Source: Chitinophagales bacterium
Lineage (GTDB): Bacteria > Bacteroidota > Bacteroidia > Chitinophagales > CAIODY01
Length of the DNA stretch: 6,045 nucleotides
NCBI GenBank assembly: GCA_023251415.1
Contig: JAHEYX010000156.1
Span: forward strand, 1,364 to 7,408
Direction of reading: 5' to 3'
Shown: piece by piece, positions 1 through 5,363 of the stretch
How the letters are laid out: the number at the start of each line of letters is the position of its first letter
How positions within the stretch are numbered: the first letter of the stretch is position 1
Notes under the pieces: generated by a model
Told to the model about the DNA's origin: nothing
What the model saw: only the letters and a program-made list of their open reading frames with translations
The model's database searches: none
Translations under genes and position numbers: made by a program

Positions 1-24
1 TATTCAACGCAAAAAGGCTACTAC

Positions 25-834
25 TTAGATTCCTATTGCAAATTCACGCAAAGCCTCATTAAGCGCAGTTTTTTTATCGCTCGACTCCTTACGTTGACCA
101 ATAATTAACGCACATGAAACTTGATAATTACCTGCAGGGTAGTTACGGGTATAACTGCCCGGTATCACTACACTTCTTGGTGGCACAAAGCCTTTATATT
201 CTACAGGCGTACTTTGTGTTACATCAATGATTTTTGTAGAAGCTGTTAAAACAACATTAGCACCTAATATGGCTTCTTTTCCTACTCGTACGCCTTCTAC
301 CACAATACAACGAGAGCCAACAAAGGCATTGTCTTCAATAATTACAGGAGCTGCTTGTATAGGCTCTAATACACCGCCAATACCCACGCCTCCGCTTAAA
401 TGCACGTGTTTCCCAATTTGCGCGCAACTACCAACAGTTGCCCAAGTATCAACCATCGTACCTTCATCAACATAAGCTCCGATATTTACATAACTTGGCA
501 TCATGATCACAGATTTGGCAAGATAGGCACCGTAACGGGCTACGGCCGGTGGCACAACGCGAACGCCCTGTTCAGCATAAGCTGTTTTTAATTGCATTTT
601 ATCGTAATATTCCATTGGTCCACTTTGCCAAGTTTCCATTTTTTGAATAGGGAAATACAATAAAACGCCTTTTTTTACCCATTCATTCACTTGCCAATTT
701 CCATCTGCAAGCGGTTCCGCAACGCGTATCAATCCTTTATCCAATTGTTCAATAAGCTCTTGAATAGCACCTTGTGTGGATTTTTCTTGTAATAAATTGC
801 GGTCTTCCCAAGCCGCTTCAATAAGTTGACGCAT
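25..834 (-). CDS. dapD: 2,3,4,5-tetrahydropyridine-2,6-dicarboxylate N-succinyltransferase (DapD)
   Basis: Cytoplasmic enzyme of the succinylase branch of lysine/meso-diaminopimelate synthesis; it transfers succinyl from succinyl-CoA to tetrahydrodipicolinate. The 269 residues match the usual family length of about 270. The N-terminal helical part starts MRQLIEAAWEDR, as is typical for DapD, which supports the ATG at 832-834. A left-handed beta-helix of hexapeptide repeats runs from about residue 93 to 200 and holds the family signature around residues 113-160 (PSYVNIGAYVDEGTMVDTW, then GSCAQIG, HLSGGVGIGGVLEP). D129 in GTMVDTW is the likely catalytic aspartate by homology. Residues 174-181 read SRCIVVEG where the proteobacterial enzymes I recall read ARSEVVEG; I believe this is the normal Bacteroidota form. 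The C-terminus (CALIIGQRKESSDKKT) is also of that type. The gene lies 20 bp downstream of the nucleotidyltransferase on the same strand, so co-transcription is likely. No Shine-Dalgarno sequence and no terminator are visible in the 24 bp left after the stop. Confidence 0.96.
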   Translation of the reverse strand: MRQLIEAAWEDRNLLQEKSTQGAIQELIEQLDKGLIRVAEPLADGNWQVNEWVKKGVLLYFPIQKMETWQSGPMEYYDKMQLKTAYAEQGVRVVPPAVARYGAYLAKSVIMMPSYVNIGAYVDEGTMVDTWATVGSCAQIGKHVHLSGGVGIGGVLEPIQAAPVIIEDNAFVGSRCIVVEGVRVGKEAILGANVVLTASTKIIDVTQSTPVEYKGFVPPRSVVIPGSYTRNYPAGNYQVSCALIIGQRKESSDKKTALNEALREFAIGI

Positions 835-854
835 GTGTAAAACGGATTTGAAAT

Positions 855-1847
855 TTAGCTTAAATCGATTTCGGTATTATCGCCGATATTCAAACTTTGA
901 CTGGTACCTTTAATGAAAGCATCACTGCCTACTACTGATTGATGCAATACTACTTCTTCCAAGCGAGTAAAATCACCAATGATAGAATCGCGAAGTATAG
1001 AATTTTTGATTGAAGTACCTTCGCCTATGGCAACGTTAGGCCCAATTAAAGCATTTTTAATCGTACAATTCGGACCAATATAAACAGGAGGATTGATAAT
1101 GGTATTTTCAAATTGTTGATCATGCAATTGACTTCCTGCTTTCTTTAATAGTAAAGAGCTGGTTTCTAGCAGCACATCTTTCTTACCACAGTCAAACCAA
1201 TTATTTACTTTATATGCTTTGAAATGAATTTGTTTTTCAATCATGCATTGTAAACCGTCGGTCAAATGAAATTCTTCTTTTGTACGAATATTGTTTTTGA
1301 TATTCGCTTCCAAGCAATCAAATAAAATAGAAGAAGAAGCTATTTTGTAAAGCCCGACTAAAGCCATATTTGACTTTGGGATAGAAGGTTTTTCTACAAC
1401 ACGAATGATGTTTAATTGATCATCTACTTCTGCCAAACCAAAGCCACGAGGGTCATCCACTTTTTTAACAGCTAACAAATTACCGGGTAACTGAATAATT
1501 TCTTTCCAATTGAGATCTAATACGGTGTCTCCTAAAACAATGATTATTTCTTCCTCTTTTTTAACACAAGGTTTCGTTAGCCATATTGCTTCACCTAAGC
1601 CTTCACGCTGAGTTTGTTCCACAAAGGTAAATTGTTGATTAGGGTACTTTTTCTCTACATAAGATTTAATCTTTTCTCCTAAATAACCTATTACAATTAC
1701 AAATTCTGTAACACCGGCTTCAATAAGGGCATCGAGTATAAAGGCAAGTATGGTTTTACCTCCAACTGGAATTAATGCTTTGGGTTGCGTGTAAGTATGA
1801 GGTCGTAATCGTGTTCCTGCACCGGCAACCGGTATAATAGCTTTCAT
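855..1847 (-). CDS. Sugar-phosphate nucleotidyltransferase, long RmlA-like (glucose-1-phosphate thymidylyltransferase family)
   Basis: Predicted cytoplasmic enzyme that joins a sugar 1-phosphate to a nucleoside triphosphate, giving an activated NDP-sugar for surface polysaccharide or cell-wall synthesis. The 330 residues have two parts. The Rossmann-like catalytic domain (about 1-235) shows the nucleotide-binding loop GAGTRLRPHT (9-18), the PKALIPV lysine (K23), a metal-binding-type aspartate in VLGDTVL (D107), the sugar-site EKP (152-154) and WFDCGKKDVLLE (217-228), which resembles the WxDTGxxxxLL segment of long-form RmlA. The C-terminal part (about 253-325) is a beta-helix of hexapeptide-like repeats (YIGPNCTI, LIGPNVAIGEGTSI, VVGSDAFI). 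The start at 1845-1847 is fixed by the MKAIIPVAGAGTRLRP beginning. The nucleotide and sugar specificity cannot be read from sequence: dTTP/glucose-1-phosphate is the family default, but UDP- or GDP-sugar synthesis is possible. There are no rml neighbours to support dTDP-rhamnose synthesis. It is probably the first gene of a leftward unit with dapD. Confidence 0.88.
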   Translation of the reverse strand: MKAIIPVAGAGTRLRPHTYTQPKALIPVGGKTILAFILDALIEAGVTEFVIVIGYLGEKIKSYVEKKYPNQQFTFVEQTQREGLGEAIWLTKPCVKKEEEIIIVLGDTVLDLNWKEIIQLPGNLLAVKKVDDPRGFGLAEVDDQLNIIRVVEKPSIPKSNMALVGLYKIASSSILFDCLEANIKNNIRTKEEFHLTDGLQCMIEKQIHFKAYKVNNWFDCGKKDVLLETSSLLLKKAGSQLHDQQFENTIINPPVYIGPNCTIKNALIGPNVAIGEGTSIKNSILRDSIIGDFTRLEEVVLHQSVVGSDAFIKGTSQSLNIGDNTEIDLS

Positions 1848-1994
1848 TGGTTGTTCTTCTTGATGGGGTAAAAATAGAAAGAGGATTTCGATTTTTGCTG
1901 AAATAGTTCGTATTCTTCGAATTATATCTTCAAATGGTTTTTTGGAAAGAATGGACTTAATTATTTTGAACCTGTAAGAAATTTACAAAATGAC

Positions 1995-2026
1995 ACTTGT
2001 CAACTGAAGTTCGTCCACTATTTTTG
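1995..2026 (+). promoter_or_regulatory. Bacteroidota-type promoter of the secreted PKD protein gene
   Basis: A -33 element (ACTTG, 1995-1999) is followed by a 19-bp spacer and a perfect -7 element TATTTTTG (2019-2026), matching the TTTG/TAnnTTTG consensus of the Bacteroidota primary sigma factor. Transcription would begin just downstream, giving a leader of roughly 25-30 nt before the ATG at 2061. The leader is A-rich with no Shine-Dalgarno sequence. The rest of the 1848-2060 divergent spacer shows no convincing second element. Confidence 0.75.
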
Positions 2027-2060
2027 TTGCATCAAATTAATAACAATTAAAATCAAAAAC

Positions 2061-2939
2061 ATGAAAAAAATCTTCTTTACATTGCTTTCTGTTGTGGCGC
2101 TTACCTTGGGAGCTACTCAACTTACTTCGGCACAATGTGGTGCTACTTATTCTTACCAAACCGGCACAAACGGTGCGGTAGTGTTTTTTGTTAGCGGTAA
2201 CGGACAAAGTTTCTTTTGGACAATGGGCAACGGTGCAGCAATGACAAGCACCGGCACAACAGCAGGTTATACGTTCAGCTCAAATGGTACTTATTATGTT
2301 TGTATCAGTGCAATTGATACTGCTAGTGGTTGCAATTCAAGCAATAATCAATGGTGTGATACAGTTATTATTACAAATGTAACCGGCTCTAGCAGCTCTT
2401 GTGTTTCTTCATTCAGTATTTACTCCGATACCACACAAACCGGTGTTTACTATGGTGTTAATACATCTACAGGAACAGGCTTAAGCTATTATTGGAATTG
2501 GGGAGATGGTTCTTACTCAACAGTACCTTATCCTTCTCATACCTATGCATCAGCAGGTACATATACAATATGTTTATCAATTTCAAGTGCAAATTGCAGC
2601 GATAGTTTCTGCGTTACTTATAATGTTGCTCGTATGAATGGTACCAATAATCCTATGCATTCCATTACTTTCTTAGATCCAAATGCAAATGGAATTCAAA
2701 CGATTACAAAAGAAGTGGTGAATGTTTATCCAATACCGGCTTCATCTACTTTAACTGTTGAAGCTACTGCAAACGAAATTAAAACAGCAGTGGTTCGTGA
2801 TATGCAAGGTAGAATAATGAGTGATTTCAGTGTAAAAGGTAAACAATTAGACATTGCGCAGTTGCCTGTAGGTATTTACTTTTTAGAAATTACTAAAAAT
2901 GGTCAACAAACGCATACGCGCTTTGTGAAAGGTTTATAG
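2061..2939 (+). CDS. Secreted two-PKD-domain protein with T9SS type A C-terminal sorting domain
   Basis: Exported protein of unknown specific function, expected on the cell surface or outside the cell. A Sec signal peptide covers residues 1-24 (MKKIFFTLLSVVALTLGATQ, then LTSA with cleavage before Q25). Two PKD-like beta-sandwich modules follow. Module 1 (about 26-106) is degenerate, with FFWTMGNG where PKD domains have WxFGDG. Module 2 (about 114-189) has the canonical YYWNWGDGS, then HTYASAGTYTICL. Each module holds four cysteines in similar places (26, 81, 91, 99 and 114, 171, 179, 184), suggesting disulfides and an old internal duplication. Residues 218-292 form a por-secretion-system sorting domain: VVNVYPIPASSTLTVEA, MQGRIM, LPVGIYFLEI and a closing RFVKGL. 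In this family the domain directs export by the type IX system and is usually removed. No enzymatic domain is visible, so an adhesin, matrix or structural role is inference. The gene stands alone, between its own promoter and a terminator. Confidence 0.9.
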   Translation: MKKIFFTLLSVVALTLGATQLTSAQCGATYSYQTGTNGAVVFFVSGNGQSFFWTMGNGAAMTSTGTTAGYTFSSNGTYYVCISAIDTASGCNSSNNQWCDTVIITNVTGSSSSCVSSFSIYSDTTQTGVYYGVNTSTGTGLSYYWNWGDGSYSTVPYPSHTYASAGTYTICLSISSANCSDSFCVTYNVARMNGTNNPMHSITFLDPNANGIQTITKEVVNVYPIPASSTLTVEATANEIKTAVVRDMQGRIMSDFSVKGKQLDIAQLPVGIYFLEITKNGQQTHTRFVKGL

Positions 2940-2961
2940 TTCTATGTATGGTGTTTATAAG

Positions 2962-2993
2962 AAGCCATCAGTGCAAGCTGGTGGCTTTTTTTT
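2962..2993 (+). terminator. Intrinsic terminator after the secreted PKD protein gene
   Basis: A 10-bp stem (AAGCCATCAG at 2962-2971 with CTGGTGGCTT at 2978-2987, one G-T wobble) has a 6-nt loop, and eight consecutive T run from 2986 to 2993. It lies 22 bp after the stop codon and separates this gene from the exb operon. Confidence 0.9.
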
Positions 2994-3080
2994 ATCCCTA
3001 TGCAACCCTTTTATTACCTGCTTCGTCATTAGATAAGAAGCTCAATTCAAACAAGTTTAATAAAAAAATAAATTTAGCAA

Positions 3081-3112
3081 ACTTGCGTTTTTCAATTATA
3101 AAACTATTTTTG
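3081..3112 (+). promoter_or_regulatory. Bacteroidota-type promoter of the exbB-exbD-exbD-tonB operon
   Basis: ACTTG (3081-3085), a 19-bp spacer and TATTTTTG (3105-3112) match the Bacteroidota -33/-7 consensus. It has the same element sequences and the same spacing as the promoter at 1995-2026. The expected leader before the exbB ATG at 3175 is about 55-60 nt, A-rich and without a Shine-Dalgarno sequence. The preceding stretch 2994-3080 is AT-rich, and I see nothing else in it. Confidence 0.75.
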
Positions 3113-3174
3113 TAGCTTCTAATTTTCATAAAACTTCAAAACATAACAGAAATCCTAATCAAAAAACACTCAAC

Positions 3175-4011
3175 ATGGCAGAACAAAAATCAACAACTGT
3201 AGCACCTACATCTAGTTCCTCTAAATCAGGAAATCTAAATTCCCCGTTTGCATTGATCGTTATCGCAGCAGCAATAGTAGTTGCAATCTTAGTTTATAAA
3301 TTCTTTTTGGGAAGTGGAGCCAATTTTGAAGGCGGTAATCCTGAAAATAAACCATTACCGGGTAATTTCTTGGGAATCGTTTATAAAGGTGGTTTCATCG
3401 TACCGGGTTTGATGGCCTTATTGATGATAGTAGTTACTTTCACCATCGAACGTTTCTTAACGATTATGAAAGCTAAAGGAAGTGGTAACGTTGCTACCTT
3501 TATCAAAAACATTAAATACAATTTAGAAACCGGTAATTTGTCTGCTGCTAAACAAGCTTGCGACAAACAACGTGGTTCAGTTGCTAATGTGGTTCGTGCT
3601 GCAGTAGATAAATACGAAATGATGGAAAAAGAAACACATTTAACTACAGATCAAAAAGTATTAGCTATTCAAAAGGAAGTGGAAGAAGCTACTTCATTAG
3701 AATTACCTATTTTGGAAAAGAACTTAACTGTAATCGCTACCATTGCTTCTATCGCCACATTGATGGGGTTATTAGGTACCGTATTGGGTATGATTCGTGC
3801 CTTCGCCGCTATGGCCAATGCCGGTGCACCTGATGCTACTGCCTTATCAACCGGTATCTCTGAAGCCTTGATTAATACCGCCTTGGGTATCAGCACTTCA
3901 GCTATCGCGATTATTATGTATAATTACTTTACAAGCTCTATCGATGATTTGAGCTATGGTATTGACGAAGCCGGTTTTACAATTACGCAATCTTACGCTT
4001 CTAAACACTAA
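3175..4011 (+). CDS. exbB: MotA/TolQ/ExbB proton-channel family protein
   Basis: Inner-membrane subunit that, with ExbD, forms the proton-driven motor energising TonB (or, for TolQ homologues, the Tol envelope system). The tonB gene in the same cluster favours ExbB. The 278 residues contain a Ser/Thr-rich cytoplasmic start (1-22), an N-terminal hydrophobic segment (about 24-45), TM (about 71-92), a cytoplasmic helical region with many charges (about 95-183), TM (about 186-208) carrying the family signature GLLGTVLGMI (198-207), and a last TM (about 233-252) preceded by TGISEALINTALGIS (226-240). The first hydrophobic segment is extra compared with the three-TM E. coli ExbB, though similar N-terminal extensions occur in Bacteroidota. 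The start at 3175 is the first ATG after the promoter and gives a sensible N-terminus. It is the first gene of the operon, with a 110-bp spacer before the first exbD. Confidence 0.94.
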   Translation: MAEQKSTTVAPTSSSSKSGNLNSPFALIVIAAAIVVAILVYKFFLGSGANFEGGNPENKPLPGNFLGIVYKGGFIVPGLMALLMIVVTFTIERFLTIMKAKGSGNVATFIKNIKYNLETGNLSAAKQACDKQRGSVANVVRAAVDKYEMMEKETHLTTDQKVLAIQKEVEEATSLELPILEKNLTVIATIASIATLMGLLGTVLGMIRAFAAMANAGAPDATALSTGISEALINTALGISTSAIAIIMYNYFTSSIDDLSYGIDEAGFTITQSYASKH

Positions 4012-4035
4012 TTGTGTTTTGAAATTGTATGTAAA

Positions 4036-4075
4036 TAATTTATGGAATCTACATGTACTGTGCATCCATAAATTA
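4036..4075. repeat. Perfect 11-bp inverted repeat in the exbB-exbD1 spacer
   Basis: TAATTTATGGA (4036-4046) and its exact reverse complement TCCATAAATTA (4065-4075) enclose an 18-nt loop. In RNA this would form a modest AU-rich hairpin starting 25 nt after the exbB stop codon. No T-tract follows, so it is not a classical terminator. A partial-termination or RNA-processing role is possible but unproven, and a protein-binding site is an alternative. The left arm overlaps a 12-bp word found again after the second exbD. Confidence 0.6.
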
Positions 4076-4121
4076 AGTATACAGCAGATTCGATTTATTT
4101 CAAACCCGTAATAATCTTACA

Positions 4122-4757
4122 ATGCCTAAAGTAAAAATACCAAGAAAAAGCACAACGATTGACATGACAGCGATGTGTGACGTAGCATTCTTGTTGCTCA
4201 CTTTCTTCATGTTAACTACTAAATTCAAGCCACCAGAACCACTTCAAGTGGATACTCCTTCCTCTACGGTTTCAATGCCTAAGCCGGACAAAAACATGAT
4301 CGTTTTAACCATGCGTGACAATCGCGTGTTTTTAGATGTTGATCAACAACAAATCCGTAAAGAAGCATTGCGTATGATGGGAGAAAAGTATAATGTTAGT
4401 TTCACACCGGAAGAAATGCAAGTTTTTTCCAACTTAGGAACCTTTGGTGCTCCAATGGCTAATATGAAACAACTCTTAAGTGCAGGTGTTTCGGAACGTG
4501 ATGCATTAGCTATGCAAATGCCCGGAATTCCACGTGATACCGTTAATTTTGATAAATGCGAATTGTTCGATTGGTTGATTTTTATCCGTCAATTAAAACA
4601 GTCTAATCAAAATGAAGTTAAAGTTGCCATTAAAGGTGACGTAAATACACCTTATCCGGTTGTACAGAATGTAATAGCAATATTACAGAAGCAGAATATC
4701 AATCAGTTCAGTTTTGTAACTAATCTGGAAGCAAAACCTACCAATTTAAAAAATTAA
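4122..4757 (+). CDS. exbD: ExbD/TolR-family biopolymer transport protein (ExbD1, long form)
   Basis: Single-pass inner-membrane subunit of the TonB motor. The cytoplasmic N-terminus MPKVKIPRKSTTIDMTAM (1-18) is followed by the TM helix (about 19-33) containing D20, the position of the protonatable aspartate of ExbD, in MCDVAFLLLTFFM. The periplasmic domain follows. At 211 residues it is about 70 longer than E. coli ExbD. The extra part sits near residues 80-147 (from KEALRMMGEKYNVSFTPEEM to PGIPRDTVNFD), between the first periplasmic strands (IVLTMRDNRVFLDV) and the closing core (KVAIKGDVNTPYPVVQNVIAILQKQNINQFSFVT). I recall this insert from other Bacteroidota ExbD proteins, so it is probably a clade trait. 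The start follows an A-rich spacer with no Shine-Dalgarno sequence. The stop is 3 bp before the next exbD, indicating close translational linkage. Confidence 0.94.
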   Translation: MPKVKIPRKSTTIDMTAMCDVAFLLLTFFMLTTKFKPPEPLQVDTPSSTVSMPKPDKNMIVLTMRDNRVFLDVDQQQIRKEALRMMGEKYNVSFTPEEMQVFSNLGTFGAPMANMKQLLSAGVSERDALAMQMPGIPRDTVNFDKCELFDWLIFIRQLKQSNQNEVKVAIKGDVNTPYPVVQNVIAILQKQNINQFSFVTNLEAKPTNLKN

Positions 4758-4760
4758 CAA

Positions 4761-5294
4761 ATGGCAGAAATAAACACAGGTGGGGGAAAGAAAGTCTCTA
4801 CACGAATAGATTTAACGCCAATGGTGGATTTGGGATTTTTGCTAGTTACCTTCTTCATGGTAACTACCACGTTTTCCAAACCTAACGTAATGGAGTTGGC
4901 CATGCCTGATAAAAATAAAGATAAAAAAGACGAACAAGCCGTTAAAGAATCAAGAGCTATAACATTGATTCTTGGCGAAAAAGATCGTATTTATTATTAT
5001 CACGGTACCGGTCAAGATCCTGAACATACCAAGGTTGAAACAGCTTATTTTACAAGCGGTGATAAAGGAATTCGTAAAGTTTTATTAGATCAAAAAGAAT
5101 CCGTTTATAATAATACCAAACTGGATGTGAAAGAACGTTCAGCCATAGTATTGATTAAACCGGATGAAAAATGTCGCTACAAAAATGTGGTAGATATACT
5201 TGACGAAATGAAAATTTGCGATATTCAAATTTATGCTATCGTTGACTTATCAGCTCCTGAAAAGGAAATGATAAAAGGCGTAGTTACCGAATAA
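4761..5294 (+). CDS. exbD: ExbD/TolR-family biopolymer transport protein (ExbD2)
   Basis: Second ExbD-type subunit. The 177 residues comprise a short cytoplasmic start (MAEINTGGGKKVSTRIDLTP, 1-20), a TM helix (about 21-36) with the conserved aspartate D23 in MVDLGFLLVTFFM, then VTTTFSKPNVMELAMPDK and a charged periplasmic domain. That domain includes AITLILGEKDRIYYY (66-80) and the core IVLIKPDEKCRYKNVVDILDEM (129-150), ending DIQIYAIVDLSAPEKEMI. It is clearly related to ExbD1 in the TM region but differs strongly in the periplasmic part and lacks the ExbD1 insert, so it is an old paralogue, not a recent copy. Both retain the proton-site aspartate, so both could be functional motor subunits. 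The start codon lies 3 bp after the ExbD1 stop, and tonB follows after 69 bp. Confidence 0.94.
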   Translation: MAEINTGGGKKVSTRIDLTPMVDLGFLLVTFFMVTTTFSKPNVMELAMPDKNKDKKDEQAVKESRAITLILGEKDRIYYYHGTGQDPEHTKVETAYFTSGDKGIRKVLLDQKESVYNNTKLDVKERSAIVLIKPDEKCRYKNVVDILDEMKICDIQIYAIVDLSAPEKEMIKGVVTE

Positions 5295-5323
5295 AATTTA
5301 TGGAATTGAATTCATTTTGCATC
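5295..5323 (+). repeat. Second copy of an intergenic word shared with the exbB-exbD1 spacer
   Basis: AATTTATGGAAT at 5295-5306, directly after the exbD2 stop codon, is identical to 4037-4048 in the exbB-exbD1 spacer. TGCATC follows in both places, 11 nt later here (5318-5323) and 12 nt later there (4061-4066). GTACTGT also occurs in both spacers (5330-5336 and 4055-4061), but in a different order. This copy has no matching right arm, so it does not form the 11-bp hairpin. Its meaning is unknown. Confidence 0.5.
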
Positions 5324-5363
5324 TCATTAGTACTGTTAAACTTGAATTCTAAAAATAACAAGA

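Noticed and set aside
227..591. Two open frames on the plus strand (227-475 and 400-591).
   Set aside because: They lie wholly inside dapD on the other strand, show no domain or signal features, and dapD is certain.
1869..1876. Possible leftward -7 box (TATTTTTA on the minus strand) for the nucleotidyltransferase gene.
   Set aside because: It misses the final G, has no TTG element at 19-21 bp, and would leave only about 20 nt to the start codon. The true promoter of this gene could not be located.
3381..3896. Two minus-strand open frames (3381-3566 and 3669-3896).
   Set aside because: Both are antisense to exbB, with no independent start context or recognisable protein features.
5316..5344. 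Possible internal promoter before tonB (TTTG at 5316-5319 and TAAACTTG at 5337-5344).
   Set aside because: The spacer is only 17 bp and the -7 box has a mismatch, so support is too weak to annotate.
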